A stretch of 64,000 bases of DNA, taken from Nymphaea colorata (Eukaryota > Streptophyta > Magnoliopsida > Nymphaeales > Nymphaeaceae). Both the position numbers and the translations under genes were made by a program. The notes beneath the pieces are model-generated. The model saw nothing but the letters and a program-made list of their open reading frames with translations. It did no database searches and was not told where the DNA came from. The stretch lies in contig NC_045144.1 of assembly GCF_008831285.2 (NCBI RefSeq), forward strand, positions 25,061,716-25,125,715. Reading direction: 5' to 3'. Shown here piece by piece: positions 24,984 to 36,104 of the stretch (positions are counted from its first letter, which is position 1; every line of letters begins with the position of its first letter).

Positions 24984-25454
24984 CGCCCTGTTTGGTTGAA
25001 GGGAAAGAGAGGGAAAGGAAGGGAAAGGAAGGGACGGAAAGGAAGGGAAAGGAAAGGGAAGGGAAGAGGAAAGGAAGGGAAAAGAATGGAATGGAAAGGA
25101 AAGGAAAGAGGTGATTAAAAAACTTGTTTGGATAGAAAGGAAAGGAAAGGAAAGAAAAGACTAAAATCTTCTTTCGTTTTTCTTTTAGACGTGGGTCCTC
25201 ATGGGTATTATGGGCAAAAAAAACTTTTCATCTTTCTTTCCTTTCCTTTCCCTCCCAATCCGTCCGATTTGGGAGGGATTGGATTTACACTAATCTATCC
25301 TTTCCTTTCCCTCCCTTTCCTTTCCCTCCCCTCGCAGCCAAACATACTTTGTCTCTTTCCCTCCCTTTCCATCCTTTCTAATTAGCCAACCAAACAAAGG
25401 AGGGATTGCTCAATCCCTCCCTTTCCTTCCCATTCCCTCCAACCAAACAGGCCC
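24984..25454. mobile_element. Tourist-like (PIF/Harbinger) MITE, 471 bp
   Basis: The terminal inverted repeats are CGCCCTGTTTGGTTG at the left and, inverted from the right, GGGCCTGTTTGGTTG. The element is flanked by TTA on both sides (24981-24983 and 25455-25457), the 3-bp target duplication typical of PIF/Harbinger and Tourist elements. Paralogous uninterrupted sites 'ctctttagagg' occur at 27177-27187 and 54420-54430, which proves the insertion. The interior is purine-rich (GGAAAGG arrays) on the left and pyrimidine-rich on the right, so the whole element can fold back. It has no coding capacity. Confidence 0.95.
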
Positions 25455-25457
25455 TTA

Positions 25458-26615
25458 GAGGAAGAAATATTGGGTACACTCAGTTTGAGTATTCCTCCCA
25501 TTTGATCGAAAACTTTATTGTGTTCGATTAACTCATGTGTGTCCACACACTCACTCAATTTCCACATCTATTCTTTCAAATCCATGTGTACTGAAAGTTC
25601 TTTTTCCAAATAAATAAAGGAGCACAAACTTATATGGATTATATTGGCCACAAATTTCATGTTTCTTCCAATTTAAACACAATTGTTTGAGTAAAAGTGA
25701 AATCATTTGTTATTGTCTTTATGGTTTTTTTTTTTGCTAATTTTAAATGTTCAAGTAAAAGGAATCTCATTTTCCTATCCTTAACAATTGGAAGAAACCT
25801 AATTGGGAGGATGCAAGTTCTATTGTCACCAAATATAATATTTTGTTTGAAAAAAAAACTTTTTTTAACTTCTCCAGTTTGTCCTTCCAAATACTAGCAG
25901 TGATGGACATTGGTGGCTGCAGTTCGATGACGAACTAGTAGGTTATTGGCCAAGCACCTTGTCCTTAGACTGTCACAAGGTGCATCCATGCAGGTGCAGG
26001 CCCTAGCCCCACCTCAAAAAAATTTTTTTTTTTTAAATTTACATGTAAATTTTAAAAAAATTCACTTGTTATATATATAAATTTTGAAAATTGAAATTTC
26101 GACCCACGTCCAAATTTAGAATATGGCTTTACCCTCACAATCAAAGGCAAGTAAGGGACTGTTTGGATGCACACTGAAAACAGCATTTTAGTTTCAAAAT
26201 TTTGGCTCCGATAGCAACAGGGTAAAGAAAATTAGAAGAGGTAACTGTAAAACAAGGGACCACTATTTACATGGATATTCAGATGGAGAGATTAGTGGTG
26301 CCCTTCATACAGATGCAGACCAGCAAAAGGGTGACCTGCACACCCAGCACCAAGCCCATGACTTTCCAACAAGATGAGGGAAAAGAAGGTTCAAAGGGGC
26401 TGTTTGAATGCATGCTGAAAACAACATTTAAAGTTGAACCATTCCTGTCATTGCTTAAACCATTTAGAGGCAACACCTACCCGTACAATCAAAGCCAAGT
26501 AAGGGGCTGTTTGAATGCCTGCTGAAAACAACATTTAGAGGCAAAATATTTTGCCTCCAAATTTTCATTTTCAGCATGTTTGAATGAACCTGAAACAGTG
26601 TTTTGTTTTTTTTTA
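25458..26615 (+). repeat. hAT 3' flank module, copy 1 (of 3)
   Basis: It aligns with 27184-28530 and 54427-55780. Anchors are 'gaagaaatattgggtacact', 'taaataaaggagcac', 'caattgtcaccaaatataat' and the block ending 'gaacctgaaacagtgttt'. Relative to the others it lacks about 250 bp around 26370. It stops abruptly in a T-run at about 26607-26615, where B3-type coding sequence begins. It contains a perfect 20-bp palindrome at 26538-26557. It is non-coding. Confidence 0.8.
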
Positions 26616-27016
26616 AGTTGACGATGAGTGACACCAACCGGAATCTCAACCGGTTCGCGATTCCAAGGAACATCGCCTACGACGTCTTGTGCCCTCTTGT
26701 GGATGATGAAGAATGGAAGTCGGTCTGCAATACAGGTGGAAGGATTGGAGGAGGAGGGCTGCCGGTGCAAACCAATGATGGCGTTGGGTCAGTAATGCTT
26801 TTGTTTCAAGTTGTGCAGAGTAACTTGATGTTTCTTTTCAATGATGACTGGAAGCTCGTCATCGAGCGCAATGATCTTCGGCCTGACAAGGACGTGGTTG
26901 AGGTGTGGTGCTTCAGAGATTCTTCCATGGCTCTGCACTTCGCCTTTTGTGTTGTGAGAGGAGAAGAAGTGTGTCGTGAGAGGAGAAGAAGAAGGATATG
27001 TCGTCAAGCGTCATAG
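26616..27016 (+). pseudogene. B3-domain protein fragment (truncated duplicate)
   Basis: From about 26620 the frame reads MSDTNRNLNRFAIPRNIAYD and continues through LVDDEEWKSV, LFNDDWKLVIERNDLRPDKD, VVEVWCFRDS and MALHFAFCVV. It is the same B3 segment as residues 104-215 of the gene at 53578. The N-terminal 100 residues are absent: the block is fused directly to a poly-T-ended repeat at about 26615. A local duplication of the 'gtgagaggagaagaag' unit near 26958-26990 shifts the tail, and the frame ends at TAG after RRRICRQAS. It is most likely a pseudogene made when the duplication broke inside the gene. Confidence 0.75.
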
Positions 27017-27160
27017 TCTCAAGCCCGACCTGGACCTGTTAATGTATCGGGCGGGGCTGGGCCCGATAAGATAAGCCCTTTTAACACCTTTCTGGTACCC
27101 GGGCCGAGGCCCAAATCGGCCCGTGTATCGGGTACTTGGCAGCGGCCCGACCCAGTGCTA
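27003..27160. mobile_element. Detached hAT terminus, copy 2
   Basis: It matches the right end of the hAT element at 24804-24960 ('catagtctcaagcccga', 'ttaatgtatcggg', 'gataagcc..tttaacacctttctggta', 'ggcagcggccc'). Inverted, it ends TAGCACTGGGTCGGGCC, even closer to the left terminus at 19019 than the element's own right end is. There is no transposase. It abuts B3 coding sequence on its inner side, where the transposon body should be. Confidence 0.85.
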
Positions 27161-28639
27161 GGATTAACTGCATTTTCTCTTTAGAGGAAGAAATATTGGG
27201 TACACTCAGTTTGAGTATTCCTCTCACCTGATCGAAAACTTTATTGGGCTCGATTGACTCATGTCCATCCACACACTCACTCAATTTCTACATCTGTTCT
27301 TTCAAATCCATGTGTATTGTAAATTTTTTTTTTCAAATAAATAAAGGAGCACGAATTTATATGGATTATATGGCCACAAATTTCGTGTTTCTTCCAATTT
27401 AAATGCAACTGTTTGTGTAAAAGTGAAAACATTTTTTGATTTTGTCATTATGGTTTTTTTTTCTGCTAATTTTAAATGTTCTAGTAAAACAAATCTCATC
27501 ATCCTATCCTTAACAATTGGAAGAAACCTAGTTGGGAGGACGCAAGAATTCTTAACATAGAATTCCTATTGTCACCAAATATAATATTTTGTTTGAAAAA
27601 AAAATCATTTTTTAACTTCTCCATTTTCTCTTTCCAAATACTAGCAGGTCATGGACATTGGTGGTTGCAGTTAGATGATGAACTATTAGGTTATTGGCCA
27701 AGCACTTGTCCCTAGACTCTCACAAGGTGCATCCATGCAGGTGCAGAGTCAAGGTAGCACTGCACGGCCCTAGCCCCACCTCAAAAAAAAATTGTTTTTT
27801 TTTTTAATTTACATGTAAATATTAAAAAAATTCACTTGTTATATATATATATTTTGAAAAATGATATTTCGGCCCGAGTCCAAATTTAGAATATGGCCTT
27901 ACCCTCACAATCAAAGGCAAGTAAGGGATTGTTTGGATGCACGCTGAAAATAGCATTTTAGTTTCGAAATTTTGGCTCCGATATCAACAGGATAAAGAAA
28001 ATTAAAACAGAGGTAACTGCAAAACAAGGAGCCACAATTTACATGTTTATTCAGATGGAGAGATTAATGGTGCCCTTCATACAGATGCAAACCAGCAAAA
28101 GGGCGACCTGCACACCCAACACCAAGCCCGTGACTACTCCAGCTGAGGTGCTTGGGAGTTGGTACTCCGATCAACTGGCCAGCCAAAGTAGAATGGGTGT
28201 ACGGATTGGCTCAGGACCACAACATTGTCTGGGAAGGCCACCATTGCACGGTCCTTTGAACCTTTGTTTCCCTCATCTTGTTTGCCCCTCTCAGATACAA
28301 GCAATGATAGGAATGGTTCAGCGTTTAAAGGTGTGTTTGATTGTTTTGTGAAACAATAACATAGACAAGGTGAAAGAATATGGCTTTACCCGCACAATCA
28401 AAGGCAAGTAAGGGGCTGTTTGAATGCATGCTGAAAAGAACATTTAAAGGCAAAATATTTTGCCTCCAAATTTTCATTTTCAGCATTTTTGAATGAACCT
28501 GAAACAGTGTTTCTTTTTTTAATGTCATTTTGCCCTCAACGACCTCACCACACCTTAGAGCCCCCATTAAAAAAAAAAAAATTGTTTTTCCATACACTGA
28601 TTTTAGTTCTTGTTCCATATTTATTGGTTGTGAATCATT
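27161..28639 (+). repeat. hAT 3' flank module, copy 2
   Basis: It shares sequence with 24961-24983 plus 25458-26615, and with 54404-55878. It carries the empty MITE site at 27181-27183. The stretch 28040-28290 also has a short open frame (MFIQMERLMVPFIQMQTSKR), which is conserved only because the segment is duplicated. I do not recognise a gene. Confidence 0.7.
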
Positions 28640-29966
28640 ATGGAGGGTCTCGTAGACTGTGAGACGGCTTCAAATGAGGAGCATGCTACCCTTCTTGCTC
28701 CAGTCACCATTGAAGAAGTCAAACAGGCAGTCGTTGTCCTAGATGAGGATAGCGCCACAGGTCCTGATGGCTTTGCAAATGATTTTTATTGAATCATGTG
28801 GCTGACCATCCACTAGCACATCCACCATTTCCAACATGGGAAGATAGTCAAAAGCATCAATTGTACCAACTTAATGCTCATTTCCAAGTTTCAAGGGGCG
28901 TCTCAAATTGAGGATTTCTGCCTTATTGCACTATGTAACAGCCTCTATAAAATCATCTCTAAAGTAATGGTTAATAGTATGCAGAGTATCATGAACCGCA
29001 TTGCTAGCCTTAACGAAGGAGCATTTCTTAAGGGGAGAATAATTCATGATCAGGTGACCTTGGTGAATGATTTGGTTGATTTTCTTGACAAATGGAAGAG
29101 TGAAGTGATTAAGCTCAAGATGGACCAATTCAAAGACTATGACTAAGTTTCCTGAAAATTCCTCAAAAATAGCATGCTAGTGCTTGGTTTTCACCCTACA
29201 TGGGTGAGTCATATCATGACGTGTATCGAGGGTGACCTTCTCAATCTTTAATGGCGAAGAAGGTAGAATTTTTGACTGCAGGAAGGGCCTCCATCAAGGA
29301 GATCCTCACTCCCCCTTCCTATTCACATTAGTTATGGAGTTGGTTGGCCACGACTTCCAAAATGCCCTATTCCTTGCCTAACATACACTTTTTTTTTTGT
29401 TTTTAGCAGACGACGTCTTGCTTTTGTGCAAAGCAACTTGCAAATCCCTATACGGGACAGCCTCCTTCCTTGGCTAGTTGGAAAGATGTGCAGAGCTAAA
29501 GATCAATGGGAGGAAATTTTCTATCTTCATGTTTGGAGTAAGTGACAGTAAAGCAAATGTGTTGACCTCTGTCTTAGAATGGAAAATTGATAAGCTTACT
29601 TCGAAGTATCTTGGTCTGCCTCTATTTGTAGGCTAAATGGAGCAGGACCACTGTGCTGAACTTATCTGTGGACTTAAAAGGAAAATGGTGGCATGGCAAA
29701 CTAACCCTCTCTCCTTTGCAGGGTGTTTGAGCCCAGTCCAATATAACCTTGCGACTTTGGGTGTCTACTGGATGCAAAGGTTTAGAATGCCGAAAACAAC
29801 TTTGATCATTTTAGAAAGGAAAATGACGCACTTTCTTTGGGCTCATAATAGCTCTACCAAGTCCATCCATCTGGTTGCATGGAAAGATTTGTGTAAGCCT
29901 AAGGAGGAGGGTGGTGTTGGACTCTTATCCTACATCCCATTAAGCAGTTCATTAATTTCATTGTGA
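28640..29966 (+). pseudogene. LINE-1 type reverse transcriptase remnant, copy 1
   Basis: Blocks in order, in shifting frames: IEEVKQAVVVLDEDSATGPD with GFANDFY; SINCTNLMLISKFQGASQIE then LYKIISKVMVNSMQSIMNRI and AFLKGRIIHDQ; GLHQGDPHSPFLFTLVMEL near 29280; the catalytic-type ADDVLLL near 29408; LKINGRKFSIF; YLGLPLFVG; and FLWAHNSSTKS, VAWKDLCKPKEEGGVGLL near 29880. This is the order of the RT domain of plant L1 non-LTR retrotransposons. The endonuclease domain upstream and RNase H/zinc finger downstream were not found. Several stops and frameshifts make it inactive. The NRM motif is changed to NSM here but kept in copy 2. Confidence 0.9.
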
Positions 29967-31189
29967 AGCTACTACTTGTTATGCTCAATCAAGTTAGTAT
30001 TCATAAGCATAACAATCAAATTAATCAAAAGAAGCTTTACATTGTGAAGGAGCTTCTACCTTTATCTGAATTTTGTAGGGAATGTCTTAGTTCTATGCCC
30101 TTCCCGTTCCTACTCAATTCTTTGAAATGTTTGCACAATTTAGTTATAGCCATCTAATTTCTATTAGTACCTGACTTGTGATCTCTTGTTGGCATTGCAC
30201 AATGCAATCTAGATCATTATATTTTTATTTAATTGAGGCAGTGGTCAGGATTCTTGATTAAGGAGCAGATTTGCACGCGACATGTGTTTGACCAGAAAAA
30301 AGAAGACTTTTGAGTTTGGCAGTGTTGTTTAGAGTTGTTTGTTGTCATTTTGTCACGTTAGTTGGACTTTTATTTGTATATGAAATCCATATCACATCAT
30401 TTAACTAGTTGTTTTCTAATTTATTACATACCATAAAGTTTATGATCTTAAGTACATAAAATCCATGTCATAAGTTGCATCTTAGGTTCTCTTATGTCAA
30501 AAGCCTAATTTTACAAATAGAATAATCGTTTTTTGGCAGTCGAATTTTTTTTTGCTAAATCAGTTTAATTGGGTGTAAAAACAATAATACCATATAGGCA
30601 ACGAACTTAATACAGTGAATTTTTTTACTGGCCAATATTGCATGCATAAAATGTTAGAAGATGGCCCACAGAAGTTGGTTATGTGCATCACTCTTATGTG
30701 TGATATGCTTTTTGCAGTGCAGCTTCAAATGACTAGAATACCCTTTAACTGCCAAATGGATATGTTCTCTCCTATAAGGACAAAAGATGGAAAATGAAGA
30801 TGACAAAATTTTAAAAATGACCATTTCTTTACAAAGATTATTAAACTGCCCCAAAATCTCAACATATGTGGTATGACGTGTATCACTGTATTGGATATCT
30901 TTACTCGTAGCAGTAGAAATGAATTCATAAATAACTGCAAGAAGGCATCTTTACAATAAATGCCAAGGGTACACTTGTGTTGAAAATATGGACCACATTA
31001 TATTTGTAAGTAATTTCAAATCATTTTTAGAGTATAGTGTTGAAATTCCAAATTAAGCTATATGGGTGTTTGATTACTTTATATTTGTGATCCACCAATA
31101 TGATTTGACATGCTTTTTTCCTAATGTAGCAAAAAATCCACAAAAAAGTCCATGAATTGTCAAACTAACTATACGTGGATCTTCAGTTG

Positions 31190-31317
31190 GATTTGGGTCT
31201 ACCAGACGCGGCCTGATCCTTGATGGTCAGGTGGGGACCCATGCTGTCAAAATGGCGCTCGGGCCATCCAGGGTCTGACTCTGAATCAAGCTGGCCCGGG
31301 GCCGATGCTCAACCCTA
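31190..31317. mobile_element. hAT-like terminus remnant
   Basis: The GGGCC-rich block ends '...GGGGCCGATGCTCAACCCTA'. Inverted, this reads TAGGGTTGAGCATCGGCCCC, resembling the terminus TAGGACTGGGCATCGGGCC of the hAT at 19019. A second terminus-like string, TAGGGCTGGGCA, starts at 31579 in the outward orientation. No paired end or transposase was found. Its paralogue is at 58438-58571. Confidence 0.4.
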
Positions 31318-34300
31318 ATGTTAATGGCCAATGGACATTATTAGCTGCACAATTAACTTGTAGGGCCAATAACTAGTAGTCATTTATAAACTGTAAATAA
31401 CTATACAAAGAAGGAACCTAAAGTGGAAAAAATTGTTTTAGTTATGTCCACATTATATAGAAGAAAATAACGAGGGAAAATTTGTTTTGGCAGAGTAAAT
31501 TAAAAGCTAAGGTATATCTCTGCCAAATTGTTGGACACACGCAAATCCTCACTAAGTGCTACATATGTATTCAATATGTAGGGCTGGGCAGTCCATGCAT
31601 CTTCAAAATGGAAAAAAAAAATCAGGTTGTCTTTCCAAGCTTTTAATTTTCATTCTCTTCAATTTCTCTGTCTAGTTAGGATTCAACTAAATGGTATATA
31701 CTTCCCCACTGGGAGCTCCATGCACGAAATTGTTGCATGAGTTAAAGAGATGAGCCTAATGTTGTTTCAAAAAACATCTTAAGATATGAAACAATACTAT
31801 GGGGCTATGCAATTATCTTTTGCCCCATATTGGATAAATTATGTCTCTTCTTCCTTCTCATTTAAAAGAAAGTGAATATTATACTACCATCAAAACCCTA
31901 TTTATCATGACCATCAAGCTTTTCCAACATTTCAACCAAAGCCTTGAATAAAATATGCTTGGGTCAGCCTCCTATTTTAGTTTTAGTGCTACTAGCGGTC
32001 AACAATTTCACTACTCTACTAAATTCAAACCACTTTGCAGCCAAGACATTCTAACTTCCACTTCTTCCTCCAAACTTGGCTGATCCTTATGAGGAGCACC
32101 GTGCAACAAAGGTGTGAACTCTGCAGTTTTACTGATGTTTGATGATCATTATGCATGCACTACAAAGTAGGTTTGAATAAGCAAATGATGTAAAGTTTGT
32201 AGGTAAGAATATGTAAAATAATGCTATTTCTATTTGTATAACAATTGAAGCCGATGGAAAAGTTAATTGCTGGATAGAATCTATTTATCTACCTTACTCC
32301 AATGGAACATAACTTGCATCCTTTTTCTTGTTAAAGTGTTATTTTCTAATAATTCTTCGTTTTTCAAGACACTTCTCGTGAAATAGCTCTCTTGCATTAG
32401 CATTTTCTATATCTATGCCTCCCTTTATTTACTCTTGAGAAATGAGTCTTGTCACTATTTGAGCTCATATAAAAAAAATTGTCCTGCACTCCTTTGAAGG
32501 ACGGGTTTTGATAAAATAAAGTGAAACATGGTTGGTGTTGGAAAATAATAAAATACAAGGTTTAAGATGAATAACTAACTAGCTTGTTACTGATTTTAAA
32601 TACAATCAGCCAAGCATATAAATGAGAGAGTGAGGGTTCATGAACTCACCTTTTCTATTCTAATTAACCCCAATTTATTGGTAGCCAAATGCATAAATAT
32701 TTTCAGTTAATTTTCTCAGAAGTCCAAATGAATGGAACCTATATTTTTATGAAAAATGGTGAAACATAGAAAAAATTCAATGGAATATTGTTCTTAATTA
32801 TAACTGATTGCCTCTTGCATCTGTTATTCACTGCAGTGAGAGTGCCATGCATATTGCAAACTGTCATCATTAATACTCTTGGAGAGATTGGAGGGGATGA
32901 TTACAACTACGCCTCTTTCAAAGGATGGGCAAAAAAAGGTCAAGCCTTATGTCCATGATATTGTAACGGGCATTGCAAATGGAATGCATAGAAGCTAATT
33001 AGTTTGCCACGCTTATTTTCCTTCTTATCTTGAAAAAAAAAATTGGACAAAAAAATAATTTTATTTCACACAAAAAAAAAGTTTTCATTTGTTCCCAATA
33101 GAAGAGCACCGCTTACCTTACGTGGTGGGATATCACACGTGTAGCTCTCCAACAGCTCCCACTTAGGCTCAATCTAAGTTTTCCCAAAAAACCGGTCTCA
33201 TTCTACAACAAGCATGATCATTTGTACATACTTAGGAGACAAAAAAGGACAAGATAAATCTCTCCATCCACTATCTACACTCTTCCAAATTGACAATGTT
33301 CTTCTAAAAGTCCCCAACATTGTGAAGGAAAAAAGGTGAGATCTACCTGTAAGGCAAAGGAGACTCTTTGGATGTTGTGATCTTCCCCTCCAACAGCTCT
33401 TCATTTCCACCCAAAAATAGTTTACCTAAGGGTGCAACAAAATCCATCCCCTTTTTTCAAATGGCATAAGAAAAGCCAAACAATGTTGTAGATTTCTACT
33501 ACTGACTCCCGCACGTCGCCAAGACTTCCACCAAAGATTAATAAGGAGAACTGAGAGGGTGGTGGGAGAGAGAGAGATGAGAGGAAAGGTGGGTAGATAA
33601 GAACCAGTCCACTTGGCCTTCATAGTAAGCACTTAATCCCAAGACAAAAAAAATGAAGGTATGGAGATAGTGGCCGAGGGGTATAGCCACGAAGCATGAT
33701 GTCCACATCACACCTCCGTGGATTGGGAGACGGGAGACAGAGAGGGAGCCAAAAATATTGACAAACAAAAAACAAATAATAAATAATACAAAATGAAATG
33801 GTGATGTTGATGCCAAAGAAACAATCAGAAAAACGGTATAATCAAACTCCCCAATATCCACCTAACACCCCTCTCTCCAATAAAACATATCAGAGTTGAT
33901 CACCCTCTGTTTAAATCCCTTCTTATTCTTGTGTCGTAAAATTTAAAAGTAAAGAAAGCCTCAGCCACCTCTTTCCTGCAACCTTTCCTTACTTGCCCAC
34001 CATGCCCATAAAAAAAACCTCCACCAAAGTAGTCTAAGTTTGCTGAAACATCAAACTTGTGGGGGAAGGTGAGCAAGGAAGGCAGGGTTGTTGGAAAAAG
34101 GTGATCGAGGTTTCAGTTTGTAATTTTAGATTGAAAAAAAAAAAGAAGAAAAAGGAAATTTAAACAAAGGGTGAACAACTCAAAAGTGTTTAGTTACTGA
34201 GAGGGGCATTAGGTAAATATCAAGGAGTTTGATTAGACCATTTTCCTTACTATTTACATCAACATTGCCCCTCATTTCCTATTGTTTGTGTGCTTTTATT

Positions 34301-34324
34301 GGATTTTGCTTCACAATATTTCTA

Positions 34325-34326
<2 letters not shown>

Positions 34327-34358
<32 letters not shown>
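34327..34358. repeat. (CT)n microsatellite
   Basis: About 16 CT units. The paralogous tract at 61584-61620 is a few units longer. Confidence 0.95.
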
Positions 34359-34360
<2 letters not shown>

Positions 34361-35341
34361 GGAGGCAATGGCAATGCACAGAAGTCATGCCCTTACCGCA
34401 ACTTTTTGGATGGGTAGGAGGTGAAGGGGAGATTCACGGCATCTGAAGAGTTCCCTTTGCCTTACAAGTAGATCTTGCCATTTTTCCTTCACAAGCTGGA
34501 GGTTTAGAAGAACATGGGCAATTTGGAAGTGTCAAGTGTTGGATAAAGAGATCTTTTTTTTTTCTCTCTTAAGTATGTGCAGATGATCATGATCCTTGCA
34601 AAACTCGACTGATTTGTGGAAAAACTTAAGACTGAACCTGAGTCTGAGCTGTGAGAGAGCTGCACATATGATATACCACCATGGGACCAATCCAATCAGG
34701 AAACATGAGTATTTCTTTGAAGAGATCTAGTAGGGAAGATGAGGCGGGAAACCCATGGAGATTGAAGCTTAGAGTTCTAGAGTTTTGAGAACCATGAAAG
34801 TGAATTCTAATGCCAGCCTCATTTTTGCATTAGAATGAGGTTCAATATTAGAGGGGCGGAGCCAATTTCTTTTCTACAATGGGCATGACATATATAATTA
34901 ACAAATTTTCAATTGGCCTTGGTGCAGCGACCTGGGTCTCATAGGACTCTCTCCTATAACTGAACTCAAGTCTATCGAGATCCAACATGTAAAATTCAAA
35001 GTTTAAGATTGAGCTCTGTAGGTGTTAAGTTGTCTTTGATCATACTCGTATGGTTTTTGAAACTAGAGTTTTGAAAAGGATATGGATTTCTGAGATCATG
35101 TTGAAAAACATGAGTTCTAAAGTGTGTTCCACTAGAGGTTAAGTGAAATTGGGGTTCTTTTTGCTCAAACTAGTGACAAAAGCACAAGCATAGACCATGG
35201 TTCATTGAATCATCCTTATTGCTGATACGTGTATAAAGATTCAAACAATTAAAACTAAAAGGTAATCTATACACATGCTGAAAATAAATAAGTGGAACTG
35301 CAATTGTTAAAATAAAGAAACAAATTAAACTCTGAGAGAGA

Positions 35342-35362
35342 CAGAGAGAGAGAGAGAGAGAG
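35342..35362. repeat. (GA)n microsatellite
   Basis: About 11 GA units. The paralogous tract at 62597-62626 is longer and purer. Confidence 0.9.
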
Positions 35363-36104
35363 TAGATATAATTTAAATTTTATCGTAACTGAACAAGAAA
35401 TTAGCAAACTAGCCTAGGGCCAGGAATGAAGAAACAAGAGTAAACTATATATCCTAAACTAAGCAGAAAGAAAAACTAATCCTAAGCTCACAAGAAAATA
35501 AAAAGAAAACTGTGCTAAGCAAATAGGAAAAGCAACAAAGAAATAAGTAAAGAGAGGGACAAGAAAAATACTTGAACCTAGATATGCCTGAATACCTAAA
35601 CCCGGTCTTGGACCCAAACCTGACTTGTTGTGGTCTGAGTTAGAGTGTTTGGCTTATTGCTACTATAACTTCAGCCAAAATTTGTTACACACTTGAATTA
35701 AATTTATGTATAATGGTTTTACTTATGCTTTTTGCTATTTCTTATTTAGTCTACTTATTATCTCAGCAGCTTCATTCCCAACTCACCTGTTATGTGATTT
35801 AATCGAAGCCACCACATCCTAATTTCCTTTTAAATCAATTCAATTTAAACTTCAAATCCACAAATATTATAACTAAAAGGCATCGTGAACTTCAAGTTGC
35901 TCGCATACATCTAACTTGAAATAGAAAATCATAACCAAGTATAGTAAAAAGAGTTTGGAGGAGATATAAAAACTAAACAACATGCACGATCATTGGAAAC
36001 TTATTGTTTCATGTATAACTGTAGGCCACCACATCTCCCAATTTGAGTAAGCTTGTAAAGTGAGAGGCCAACTGCACTTCAACAAGTCTCATCTTGGCCT
36101 GATA

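Larger units (their letters stand above)
29967..36104. other. Non-coding part of segmental duplication, copy 1
   Basis: No gene recognised. It contains the hAT-like terminus at 31190-31317, the exon-like block equivalent to 60044-60256 at about 32800-32996 (frameshifted here), (CT)n at 34327-34358, (GA)n at 35342-35362 and the dispersed repeat at 35725-35925. Minus-strand frames of 68-107 codons at 33198-33861 are conserved in the second copy, but only as far as the whole segment is. Confidence 0.5.

Noticed and set aside
25128-25385. Frame of 85 codons rich in Ser, Pro and Phe
   Set aside because: It lies wholly inside the Tourist-like MITE and reads its pyrimidine-rich arm.
33198-33861. 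Minus-strand frames of 68-107 codons conserved in both segmental copies
   Set aside because: The conservation equals that of the surrounding duplicated DNA, and the peptides resemble no known family.
34845-34940. Second small hAT MITE starting GAGGGGCGGAGCCA
   Set aside because: The terminus-like start is clear, but no convincing opposite end or 8-bp target duplication could be found.
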